A stretch of DNA of 64,000 bases from Ceriagrion tenellum (taxonomy: Eukaryota; Arthropoda; Insecta; Odonata; Coenagrionidae): assembly GCA_963169105.1 (NCBI GenBank), contig OY720633.1, forward strand, positions 158,983,780 to 159,047,779, in the 5' to 3' direction. The notes beneath the pieces were generated by a model. It saw only the letters and a list, made by a program, of their open reading frames with translations, searched no databases and was not told where the DNA came from. Position numbers and translations under genes: made by a program. Below are positions 1 through 10,394 of this stretch, in pieces (position 1 is the stretch's first letter; every line of letters begins with the position of its first letter).

Positions 1-644
1 AATTTTCATCTATGTAGTCCTTTACATTATAATAAGATTTATCTAGTAAAATTGTTTTACTTTGTTTCTAAAAGTACCCTTTGAGGGGACATATTTCACA
101 TTAGATGACAGATGGTTAAAAATTTTAGTAGCTAGATGAAATGGACCCTTATTGTGCATTGCAGTAGGATGACAATGTAAATATGTGTCCACTCTTTGGC
201 GAGTGCTATTCCCATGTACTTGTGCATTGGTGGTTAGCAGGTCTTTATCATAAGTACAAAGGTAATAAATGTAAAGGCAAGGTAAAGTTAGAATTTTTAG
301 TAGCCTAAAATAAGGCTTACAGGATTTCCGTGTAGATATTTATGAGATATACCTGATGCTTCTCTTCTGCATTATAAAAACTTTGTGAAAACTGGGAGAT
401 GATCCCAAGAAAATTAACCCATAGCTCAAGTTGGACTGGAAATTTCCAATCATAAAAATCATTCATAAATGGTAACACATACATGCACTCACTAGAAATA
501 GAAACAAAACTTTGACAGTGCCTATGTACTAGAGATGTATTACATTTAAACATTAAACTATGTTAAGGCTTCTTTTCAATTTTGAACACTATATGTATTC
601 ACAAACTACGCATTTTTTTCAAATTCTACCATGACGAAAAAGAG
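1..644. other. Left edge, intron of the SKAP-like gene
   Basis: Presumed intron upstream of the first recognised exon. The minus-strand frame at 317-553 has no domain. Nothing else supported. Confidence 0.4.
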
Positions 645-820
645 GACTTGTTTGACGATTCAGGATCACAGCCTGATGAAATACAACAGGAAACTTCTAG
701 CATGATTGAACCCGTAGAATATGAGAATGGAGATATTCTGTTTTTGCGAGAGAACAAAGGTGATGCTGAGGAAAACCTAAATCTTGCGGATGCTAATCCA
801 CCTTCAGCATCTGAATTGAA
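645..820 (+). CDS. SKAP-like gene, acidic linker exon
   Basis: The reading frame gives DLFDDSGSQPDE... to ...PPSASELK and ends at the donor gtaagt (821). The residue after Leu is completed by the first base of the next exon (phase 2). The segment is rich in Asp and Glu and has no domain I recognise. The start is uncertain: AG dinucleotides at 641-644 follow a T-rich tract at 612-630, and position 645 gives a codon boundary. The open frame itself runs back to 582. Confidence 0.6.
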
Positions 821-3800
821 GTAAGTACAAATTCTAAACTTGTTTATTTGAATATTAATTTCATCAACAGCCTCGTATGACTCCTGATATTTATTCATGT
901 GTTCCTATTATAGTGATGTTGTTTGAGCCATGGGGAAGTTTCAATATAATTTCATAAATTTAGTCCTAAAAACTTTTCTCACCTGAAGGTCCTAAGTGCA
1001 TATTCTCCCATTTTCTTTCAATTCCTCTCTTTTCATACTGCAATACATTCCAATCCCCTATTTAATATACATACTTTCTGATTTTACTAACCTGGGACTT
1101 TCCTTATTATTTCTTCCATTTGATTATGCATAGTCTCTACTCCTTTCTTGCATTAGCTACTTATGTACATTCGAGTAAAAGCAAAATTTGTAGGTCCCAT
1201 TTTCTTTCAACCACTTAATCCTATTGTTTATCTACTCTATATTTTCTGCTTATTACCTAATCTGAGCTGACCCTAGTTGACTTTCATTACCTCCATGAAA
1301 TTACCCAGAGAATATTGCCATAGAGGACAGTCATTTTGCACTGAGATTAATTTTTTAAATCTCTCTCTTCAATTCTTTCCCACGGACTACAACCATGACA
1401 TGGCAGAAGGGTTTGCACATTCAAATGACCCCAAGAGCTTGACTGGAGGGATCAATCAATATTGCTCCCGGTAGGGCCACCCATGCCAGATAGGTCAAAG
1501 GGTAGGAGCCAGATGAAAGGTAGTCCAGTGATGGTGCCACGTGAGACACTGTTGTGAAGTGGGAGTCCTCTCCCAGCTATTTTACTACCCTGAAAAATTA
1601 ATGTCACCCAAAGAGAAATGAATCCTGAAACTACGGGACGCCGCCCAATGGGGTGTCGGGCCCGGCATCAAGGGAGGCAGGACCCCTGAGGTCGTTATCT
1701 CATGAAATCCTTGCACAACTCTGCAATCACAGGATACAAGGACCAAGGAAGATAAGAAGAAATGGAACAAGAGAAGGAAAATACTGATAAAAATAGGGAC
1801 TTGGAACATTAGGACAATGATGAGGGCAGGGAAGCTGGGGAAATAGATAGAGGGAACATAGATGCCTTAGGGCTGTGCTAGGTGAGATGGAAGGACAGCG
1901 GGGACTACTGGAGTGATAGTTATCGGGTAATCTACAGTGGTAGGTTAGAGAGTCAACGTGGGGTAGCTATAGTATTGTACACAAAATTGGGAATGAGGGT
2001 AGTAAATATTGAGCAGGTGAGCGACAGAATACTAGTGGTAGAAATAAAAGCATGCCCTACAAATTTCGTTTTGGTCCAGGTGTACGTACCTATAAGCAAT
2101 CATAGGGAGGAAGAGGTGGATGAGGTGTATGAACAGATAGAGGAGATAATGAGAGAAGTCGTAGTGGGGTAAGGGAGAGATTGGTATGGGGTGGGAGGGT
2201 TTGGATTAGGAATGAGAAATGATAGTGGAGAGAAGGCAGTAGAATTTTGTAGGAGAAATAAATAAGTTTTTACAAACACTTAGTTTAAACGCCATTGGGG
2301 GAGGAGGTACACATGGAAAATGCCGAGAGACACTGGGAGATATCAAATAGGAAACTTCTGAATGAAATCTGGGATAGGCAGGGTAGATGGCTGAAGGGTG
2401 TTATAAAGGGCAATGGGTTGCTTCGGGGAGGCGGGGGCCCAATTGAGGTCCTTTTGACCCCAATCCGCCTCATTGGTCTCAGCCTCGAAGGGGTTGTGGC
2501 TCGCTAACTTTCCCTTCCCTTTCCCTTTTTCCCACTACCGTCCACGCTCGGATATAAGCAAAAGCTTCCTGCCGGGCCGGAGGTAGTTACCCCGCGGCTG
2601 TAGATACCTGAATCCGCTGTCAAGTCTTCTCCAGATACCTCCATTGACTAAATGCATTTGATAAGTCGGGATGCATATTATTAAAAATTTACAAAAGCTA
2701 CTGTTTTTCTTAGCCCATTTTTTCATTTTTATCTTACAAATATCTTTTACATAATATGAACCAAAGGTAAAACTATGTTTTCACACATCCAAATTTGTGT
2801 TGTCATCTGAATTGCCCATCAATCTTCTTTCACCACAGACTGTATTGCAAGGTGATGGTGCACTCCCCATCATTCTTATACTACTGGGTTTCTAAAATGA
2901 ATAACTTAAATACAGTTACTATTTTTTGGAAGTTAACAATCTCATTTTCGACCTTAACATTTTTAGCATTATTAGATGTTGATTATGACTTTTTTCATGA
3001 TCTTTTTACCCAGAAAAACAGTACATCTTATGAGCTGGTGCCTCCTATGGGCTGGAAAATACAGTGCATACCTATGCAGTAAAATCAATTGTGTACAAGT
3101 AAACTATTTAACTAAAAAACAAAAGTACAAACTTTAAATATTCCAAAGTATTTATGCAAAGCTATCTACTCATTTTCAATATCAACCAACTTAAGTTTCC
3201 CGTTTGCAATACACCCATACATGTGAAAAACAAACTCTGTATATTTGCATGGATAATGACAGGGAATTAGCTCATAACTTAACCTAATATAAATGAAAAG
3301 ACACTGAGCCATATCATGCTTACATTTTAAATTCAGCCCTGCATTCCAGGAGATAATTTTTTTTCAGTCATCTTCAGAATGTTAACTAATAACATTATGT
3401 GATGAGAGTTTTCAAAGTTTTGATTCAATTATCCTGCACCATTTTAATGTAGCTTTTCCTCTTGAAATTAGAAGAGTTCAGACTGCCAAAAGAAAAAAAT
3501 GCTGGGTCACTGAAGATATTCGTTTCTATTCATCATTTTTTTAAAATCTAGCATATGAAGCAAAACTATGTGGTAGTACTGAAAGTAAAGAGCATTACAA
3601 GCATATGAAAAATCAGTACAGGTTACCTCTTACCAAAGCAAAAAGGACTTTTAATGAAGACATTTTATTTAAAGCAAATAACAAAACCAAGGCTGCCTGG
3701 AGAATCATAAACATTGCCAAACATAAAGATACAGCATCTGCTTTACCCAATATTCAAGTTTTCCGTGATGGAACTTCAATGAGCATTTTGCTTTAGTTCC

Positions 3801-6800
3801 TAACTCATCAGTTCCTTACTCCACCCACACTGCAATGGTTAATCCAATGTCTTTTTTTATGAGGCCCAGTGATGAAGGGGAATTAAAGTCTGTCATATCC
3901 AAATTCAACCAAAGCAGTTCAAGTTCAGGTCTAGATGGAATTCCAGCAAAGGTAATATTCTTTAGCTATGACATGATTAAGATTCCACTTCTGTACTTAG
4001 TGAATGAATCTCTGAGAATGGGCATCTTTCCGGCTTCTCTGCAGACGTCTAAAATTGTTCCTCTTTATAAAAAAAAAGGGAGTATAGATGATTTGAAAAA
4101 CTACAGACCTATTGCTCTGCAAAATTCCTTTTCACAAATTTTTGAGAGAATTGTATATACGCGTTTAGTATCTTATCTGGATAAGTACAATCTTCTCTCT
4201 AGGGATCAGCACGGGTTCACACATGGAGAATCTACCATTTCTGCCATATACCAGGCGGTAGATAGAATATTGCTCTCTATAGATAACAAAAAAGAAAAAC
4301 TTGCTTTATTTTGTTATTTTACGAAGGCTTTTGATCTGGTAAATCATGATCATCTTTAATTTAAACTTGAAAGATTGGGCATCAGAGGCATTCCGCTTCA
4401 GTGGATGAAATCATATCTCAACAACAGATCTCAGGTAGTAACATTAACCATTGATGGCATCAGGCATGCATCTTTTCCTCGTAAGTCTAATTTGGGTGTA
4501 CCTCAGGGATCTACAGTGGGTCCGCTTCTATTCCTGTTATATATAAAAGATTTACCACTGGCCTTATCTGGGATTGATAAGATTACCCCTATTTTATATG
4601 CTGATGACACTACAGTTATAGTATCATCCACTTCCCGTAAATGTTTATCTGACAAAGCTCAGTTAGTCACCAATAAAATTAGCAAATGGGCTCAAGATAA
4701 TTTTCTAATTGTTAACCCTAATAAAAGTAATTTGATACACTTTTTAACTAGCGGTCAGCCATCTGAAAGCATGCTAATAAAAATAGAACAAAAATCAATT
4801 GAACAAGTTAACACCTGCAAGTTCTTGGGATTATTTCTTAATTATAAAATGTCTTGGGCAGAGCATATCAATTTCCTTAGTAGCAAGCTAAGTTCACGCT
4901 GTTACATCCTTAGACAGCTAAGTCAAACAGTAACATGAGAAACTTTACTAAGTTTGTATTTTGGTGATTTTTACTCACATGTTTTATACAGTATTATCTA
5001 TTGGGGATCTACCCACTTGTCTTCAAAAATATTCAGACTTCAGAAACAAGCTGTCAGAATCATTGCCCAGAAGTGTAATAGATTCCCCAGTAAACCAATT
5101 TTTAAGGACTTGAATCTTCTTCCTGTGCCATGTATATATTTCTTTCTATCATGTATGTGAAGAATAACATTGTTAATTTTGATGTGAACAGTGTATTCCA
5201 CCAACACCACACAAGGACAAAAAATGACATCCATTACAATTATGGACGTACAAGAGTTGCTAAAATGGGACCCAAAGAAATGGGCATAAAATTGTCAATA
5301 AATTACCACTGTGTGTAAAAGAAATTAAAAGCATCAATGCTTTTAAATCAGAACTGAAAAGGTACTTACAAAATAATTTGTTCTATTCCATTGAGGAATA
5401 TCTCAAGGACACTGCCTGTTAAAACATTTAATTGTGTATAATATATGTATGTATGAATATGACGTGCCCTACATCTTTTTCATATCAATGTATCAGAACT
5501 TTGGGCAAATAATGATATTATTATTATTTTAGGGCCATGGCTCCCAAATGTGGACCACTTCAGCGAAAGGATCGCTTCATGTTCATGGACCAGCTGAGAA
5601 ATTGCTGGGCGGCACTTTATGCCAATAAGCTATACTTTTACACCAACGAACGGGATTCCAAACCTCAGAATTGGATCAGAATAGAGGGGTATGAAGCCAG
5701 ATCAGCACCTAATGCAATAAGAGACTCAAAGAAAAAGCCATCATGCTTCGAAATTGTTTGCCCCGGAAATAAAAAACTACAGGTAAATAATTATTTTTAA
5801 GTTTAAACCAATGGATGTAAAGTGAAGGAATTACCTTAGGCTAGTGACTAATAACCACAGGGTTGAGTAAGTGACAGCATAGGAGAGGGTCTTACGCTGC
5901 AGATGATGGCAAGTGTGTGTTCAGGGGATAGATCAAATCAAAACTGGTGGATGTAAACCCCTTCATCCCAAATTCTGGGAGTCATCCTTGATGATAGATG
6001 AAGTCCAAGTTTTTCCAGACATTTTCCATCTTTTCCCAAGTGTAGAGAAGCCACAAAAATTAAAGGCTCATGTCTTTTGAGTGACTAGAATAAAGAGTAA
6101 AAAATAATTCACTCACTAAGTATATGGCCACTTCCCGAGTAATGGAGGTTTCCTGCAGATAAAACTAAATGCATACTTTTTATTGGCAATGGGGTATTTT
6201 CCCAGACCTATCCATGAAACTTTGCAATAAAAATCAACCTTTTGTCAAATTCATATATAGTAGAACCTCGCTTACCGAGCATAATTCGTTCCAGTCTCTT
6301 ACTAGTAATGCGAAACACTCTTTAGCGCAAGTTTTTTCCATACAAATTAATATGAAATTCGATAATGCGTTCCATGCCAAAAAAATACTCAAAATAATTT
6401 ATGTACAACGTTTATTCAAAGATAATTATGTATACATTGTAAAGTAGAGTGATTCATCTCCCTCTTTTCTTCTATCGTGGTATGAATGAATCCCAAAGAA
6501 AAATTTGCAAAGAGATAGCTATAAGGGAATAAAAATAGCCGTAGAAATGAAACGTAAAACCATTGAAAAGCTAGAACAAGGTGTGAGCGTGGCTGGTATA
6601 GCATTTTTCTTTGAATTTTCTAATTCCATGCGGATTTTTCTTCGGGGGCATTTATGTAAGGGTTACTAAAATTTGCAGAAAAAAATCACAAAAAATGTCT
6701 GAACACAAGTTTGGAAAAATGTGTGACCACAAGCGACACTAAGATCCAAGCGGAACGAGTGCTAAACACAGACTGATCAGTAGCAGGCTTCAGCCAACGC

Positions 6801-9800
6801 ATCCGTTCCTCGGATTGGCTGATTTCCAGACGTCAGGCAGCTGCAGCACTCTGCAGTGATGGACCTATATAGAGCCCCACTCACCGCTCTGTCCGACCTC
6901 CCTTGCCTTCCGACCCTCGCTGTTGCATGCGCTCAATCCGGGACTTCCCATCTTCTTGTCACTCGTTATGCGAAACGTCCCTCATTTGGCGAATCATTTT
7001 TTTACAATTTATTTTGCTCGTCATACGAATTACTCGTTATGCAAGGTGCTCGTTAAGCGAGGTTCCACTGTTTTAGCTTGGTGTAACCTTCAATCACTGT
7101 TTAAGCTGGCACAATTATACTACCCTTCCATGGGACTGATGTCCCAAAATAAAAATTATTTTTTTGTTTTTTCGCCATACAACCTGGGGTGCCTCCCAAA
7201 GAACAATGCTTTTTGTGTAAAGAGCATTAGGGAGGTTCAACTTCTACTACTGAGCTTGTTATATTTTTCTGCAGGGGATACATTCCCAAAACCCTTGAAC
7301 TTAGTGCATAACACTAGCATACTGTTGACGATGTGTGTCATGATGACCAATCCAATTCTGAGTTATAACACCCTCAGAAGAGCCACCTTTGCTCATGTGC
7401 CACCATATTTTAACCAGTGACTACTTACCCTCCATTATATCCATGTTAGAACACCCATGCTTTAAAATTAATTTAAAAACCTGTTTTTAGAAGGTTTTGT
7501 CAGAGGTAATCTACATCTACATAATATCCTGCAAGCCGACACATGGGCATCTGGCGGGGGATGTTAGGTCACCAGCATGCATTGCATGGTTTACATATAT
7601 GTAATGGTATACATTGAGTCAGCCCGCATCACAACTTTAATACCAGCCTGTAAACCTACAGAGGGTAACACCACGGGTTAAACACCAAATGGTTGGCATT
7701 ACCCCCGGCTAAACAATAGGCAGTTAGCGTTATACACCAGAGGGTTGGCATTACACCCGGCTAAACAATAGGCAGTGCACCTGGCCGAAAGAATAGACAA
7801 GAATATGGGGACTGAGCGTTGAAGCACTCGAGGGGAGAGTCAAAGGTGTCTCTCTCCGAGAATGCCCTAAAAACAAATTCTTCCCAAAAATACGAGTGAG
7901 ACAGGCAGGAGGAAATCGGGAACAATCAAGTATATTGAATTACAACCAAATTAAAGATAATGTATTTCAGCAGCTTAACACATACAAACAAGTAAGGGTC
8001 AGCCAACCTTTGCTTTGACGTCTAAGTTTCAAATTCAAACAGCAACAACTCGAGACAGCAAGAGTAGAACCTCTCCAAACCACGGTCTATCTCAAAAAGG
8101 CCGGTGGCGATTTCCGTCGAAGGAGGGGAAATTCAGACGGAAGGAAGTGGAAAGGGGTAGGTAGAGGAAGTAGAGGCGATTGGCTACCTCGGAGGGGAAA
8201 ATTTCAGCGAGGTCGAAAAGAGAAAGTTGCTGGTGGAGTGAGGGGGAACAGGTGATTGGCAGTCTTGGAGGGGAGGTAGTTTTATGGAATGGGGAACCAT
8301 GCGGTGTAGGTATGCAATTGGAGAAAGGAACTACTTTTCATCTCCGTTCGCGGATTACTGGTATGAAACCGATTTGCGCGAGACTGTCGGCATTTCACAT
8401 TCTCGTATTCTTCCGTCTCCAACTGCTATATAAACGAGAGTAGGTCCTCGGGAGGGAGGGCAGGTCACCGAGGGCAGGTCACCGAGGGCAGCAGACGCCG
8501 ATGGCAGAAGACGCTGAGTTCGCGAAGACGGCTGGAGTTTCGCGAACGTCGTTGGCGCGACAGATGTCGTTAGCGCGAAGTGGCGTGGCGCGTCGGGGCG
8601 CGCCTCGGGCAAGTCCTTCGGCTAAGTCCGGAGGATAAATAGTCCGCAGAGGATAAATTGTCCAAAGAGGGATAAATGGGGGGGGGGGTATGCCCAAAAA
8701 ATGCTACAGCGTGGTTAATTACGTGGATTACAAAAAATGACAGAGTAAGACTAAGAATTAAAGAGTGCGGACGCATTCGGCAGATTGGGAATCAAAGGTG
8801 AAAGCGAGGAAAAGAGGTTGGTGGTGTAAGGTAGAAGGGAGCAGGCGTGGCAGTATGGGTGCAGACGAAAAGGCGCAGAGGGAAACCAGGTATGTGAAGG
8901 GGCACTCCAGTCCGGCTTCGCTAAGGGAGATACAGAGGCTAACCAGAACATCCACGCCGATAACCATTACCAGATCACGATAAGTGCATAAGAAACAGGG
9001 AAATTTTATATAAAATTTAAAGAACTTATAAGAACTCTTGTCAAATAATCCAGAAATATTTCAATCTTTTAATGTATATATATTTTAAGCAAATGCTGTA
9101 AATTGGGCCCAATCATTTCTTTTGAATGAATTAAAATTATATCTGTGCATGAATAAGATAAGCAGTGTTTTTTTTTTAATTGAAATGTCTTGCATATGAT
9201 TTATGAGCATGTGTCGTAATTGAAAGATTGTGAGTAATGTAAGCATAACTAAGGTAACCAGCAGGACGGTTACAAGCCTGAGTCCAGATTGATCTGCAAT
9301 CAACTAGCACACATAGTGTTTTTCTGATTTGGATCTGGCAATGGGATAGTAAAGTGAATTCATTCCATTGCAACTGATACTGGATAAAACCCAGAGGATG
9401 CAAGAAAGATTGCATATTTGAGATGGTGTTCCCTGGTGAATTCACATGTAACACAATAAATAACTGAAAAAAAGCATGGGGAATCAGTGAACTATGTATT
9501 ACCCATCAAAAGTTGAGACGCAAACAACTTTTTATTCATTTTTCATCATCCCATGAAAAAAGTAAATTTTAATTCAGGTCACATGAAGCCAGGTTCAGGA
9601 AAGTTTCGCTGCTCAGAGGAAAAGACCATGTTTTCAGACATATTTTTTCTTCACTCTTCTAGGGCCACCTAAAAGTGTTCATTAAAATGGGTAATCAATT
9701 TTAGTCTGGGACGAATAACACTCATAAATACAAATTTCACAATAAATTATACATATTCTTGAGTAAAAAAAGAATAAGACCTCCCAGTCAAAATGCAAAC

Positions 9801-10221
9801 ACTAATGAAATTTCATATTGTTTTTATTCCATGGCAGTTCATCGCTAGCTCACCAAATGACATGGAGCAGTGGTTAGCAGCCATAAACAAAGCAAGTGGT
9901 GCATCCAACCCAGCAAAAGATTCAGATCCTAGACCGATATCTCTTGAGCCAAGCAGTGGTACATATGAGGATGTGGATCTTGTTTGCCAAGAAAGTCTCC
10001 AAGGCTCACAGAAAGAGGACCGAGTAAAACCTGCAAGTGGTGAAGATGACGCAATTTATAATGACATTGATTCAGCCTTCAATACAAATAATGCAAATGT
10101 TCAAGATATATATGATGATACAGATACACGAAAATACACAGATACCACAAAAAAGTATGATGAGACAATTTATGATGATGTTGATGAATTGAGAAATATC
10201 ATCAGGAATACTAAATATTAA
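645..10221 (+). CDS. SKAP-like PH-domain adaptor, 3' part of gene (whole span)
   Basis: Three exons (about 645-820, 5533-5782, 9838-10221) join in frame with GT-AG introns: phase 2 at the first junction, phase 0 at the second. The joined protein has an acidic linker, a PH domain split over exons two and three, and a C-terminal tail with motifs of the YEDV, IYND and IYDD type. The run GYEARSAPN...KKKPSCFEIV followed by FIASSPNDMEQW resembles the PH domain of SKAP1/SKAP2. In vertebrates these are cytosolic adaptors acting downstream of Src-family kinases in integrin and actin control. The vertebrate proteins end in an SH3 domain; none is seen here, as the reading frame stops after the Tyr-rich tail. 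The N-terminal exons lie left of the window. The first intron holds two LINE fragments and the second a Tigger-type element. Family assignment is from remembered similarity; the exon structure is seen directly. Confidence 0.75.
1480..2510 (+). mobile_element. LINE fragment, endonuclease start (APE type)
   Basis: Around 1790 the frame reads IGTWNIRTMMRAGKLG, the usual start of an APE-type LINE endonuclease. At 1882-2172 it continues RWKDSGDYWSDSYRVIYSG...GVAIVLYTK and VVEIKACPTNFVLVQVYVP. Stop codons and frameshifts break it, and the reverse transcriptase is absent. Leader-like sequence precedes it from about 1480, and a GC-rich tail follows to about 2510. It is a dead copy inside the first SKAP-like intron; the clade is not determined. 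Confidence 0.6.
2511..3439. other. Intron sequence with no recognised feature
   Basis: AT-rich intron DNA between two LINE fragments. A short GC-rich stretch at about 2540-2640 looks repeat-derived, but I cannot name it. The open frame at 2795-3082 has no recognisable domain. Confidence 0.4.
3440..5532 (+). mobile_element. Jockey/CR1-like LINE, reverse transcriptase and 3' end
   Basis: A 5'-truncated non-LTR retrotransposon. Fragments in order are KKCWVTEDIRF (about 3500), the RT fingers (SGLDGIPAKV, YKKKGSIDDLKNYRPIAL), the palm block FTKAFD (normally LSKAFD), GVPQGSTVGPLLF, and the catalytic YADD at about 4600. The C-terminal region IIYWGSTHLSSKIFRLQKQAV follows from 4954. A stop at about 4357, the stop before 4954 and later frameshifts break the frame. 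The 3' tail is an ATT microsatellite ending at the splice acceptor of the PH exon. It is related to the 3' fragment at 18835. Confidence 0.85.
5533..5782 (+). CDS. SKAP-like gene, first PH-domain exon
   Basis: The exon encodes the first five or six strands of a PH domain: a Gly-Pro-Leu start, CWAALYANKLYFYTNE, then GYEARSAPN and CFEIVCPGNKKLQ. The acceptor AG is at 5531-5532 and the donor gtaaat at 5783. At 250 nt it carries one base from the previous codon plus 83 codons, which fits the phase 2 to phase 0 joins. The acceptor sits directly against the 3' tail of a LINE. Confidence 0.8.
5783..6257. other. Intron sequence, nothing recognised
   Basis: Start of the second SKAP-like intron. I see no coding, repeat or regulatory signal I can support. 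Confidence 0.4.
6258..7070 (+). mobile_element. Internally deleted Tigger/pogo-type DNA transposon
   Basis: The ends are inverted: the left reads AGTAGAACCTCGCTTACCGAG and the right, reverse-complemented, reads CAGTGGAACCTCGCTTAACG. These are typical pogo/Tigger termini. At 6547-6610 a frame reads MKRKTIEKLEQGVSVAGIAF, which fits the N-terminal helix-turn-helix of pogo/Tigger transposases. The rest of the transposase is missing, so this is a non-autonomous copy of about 0.8 kb in the second SKAP-like intron. The target-site TA is seen on the left only. Confidence 0.75.
7505..7790. repeat. Dispersed-repeat-like block with a two-copy 52-bp tandem
   Basis: It opens with ctacatctacataatatcc, which I recall as a common arthropod dispersed repeat motif. 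Inside, the unit accaRakggttggcattac...ccggctaaacaataggcag occurs twice in tandem (about 7683-7734 and 7735-7785). No protein is encoded. Confidence 0.4.
8100..8700 (+). repeat. GC-rich dispersed repeat with TATA-like box
   Basis: The block is far more GC-rich than its surroundings. The part at 8167-8300 recurs in inverse orientation at about 46270-46420. A TATATAAA box at 8427-8434 is followed by a tandem ggcaggtcaccgag pair and three GAGGATAAAT-type units (8630-8685). This looks like a promoter carried by a repeat, perhaps a solo LTR, but I could not define its ends. Confidence 0.4.
8701..9837. other. Intron sequence, nothing recognised
   Basis: Overlapping small open frames at 8750-8980 on both strands look like chance frames in GC-richer DNA. 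From 9000 on the sequence is plain AT-rich intron up to the last SKAP-like exon. Confidence 0.4.
9838..10221 (+). CDS. SKAP-like gene, last coding exon (PH helix and Tyr-rich tail)
   Basis: It begins after ttccatggcag and opens with FIASSPNDMEQWLAAI, the last strand and C-terminal helix of the PH domain with its near-invariant Trp. The following 100 or so residues are acidic and hold four Tyr motifs (YEDVD, IYNDID, IYDDTD, IYDDVD). These could be kinase and SH2 sites by analogy with the SKAP family (inference). The stop codon TAA is at 10219-10221. A second, diverged copy of the end of this exon lies about 90 bp downstream. Confidence 0.8.
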   Translation, partial: FIASSPNDMEQWLAAINKASGASNPAKDSDPRPISLEPSSGTYEDVDLVCQESLQGSQKEDRVKPASGEDDAIYNDIDSAFNTNNANVQDIYDDTDTRKYTDTTKKYDETIYDDVDELRNIIRNTKY

Positions 10222-10312
10222 TTCTTACTGAGATAATATTCTACATGGTCCAAAGCAACAGGCTTATAACATTCTTTCCTTAAGGCATTAATCTGAATTC
10301 ATCCACTTTTAG

Positions 10313-10394
10313 GTCAACAGAAAAGTTCATTCATGGGGTAATTTATGATTATGCAGATAACTTGAAGAATGCTATAAGGAATAATAAATATTAA
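10313..10394 (+). pseudogene. Duplicate of the last SKAP-like exon end
   Basis: An open frame STEKFIHGVIYDYADNLKN followed by AIRNNKY and a stop parallels the true C-terminus, IYDDVDELRNIIRNTKY-stop. The last 54 nt match the true exon at 42 of 54 positions by my count, and the stop codon is in the same place. It is preceded by ccacttttag, a plausible acceptor. The phase does not allow direct splicing from the PH exon, so it is either a relic of a local duplication or an exon reached from another donor. Confidence 0.6.

Noticed and set aside
1882..2172. Host nuclease gene (craniofacial-development-like)
   Set aside because: Such annotations are usually LINE endonucleases; the surrounding stops and leader support a LINE.
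7505..7790. CRISPR-like array from the 52-bp repeated unit
   Set aside because: Only two adjacent copies, no spacers, eukaryotic context.
8479..8983. Several overlapping frames on both strands as genes
   Set aside because: Typical chance frames in a GC-richer block; no two agree and none has a domain.
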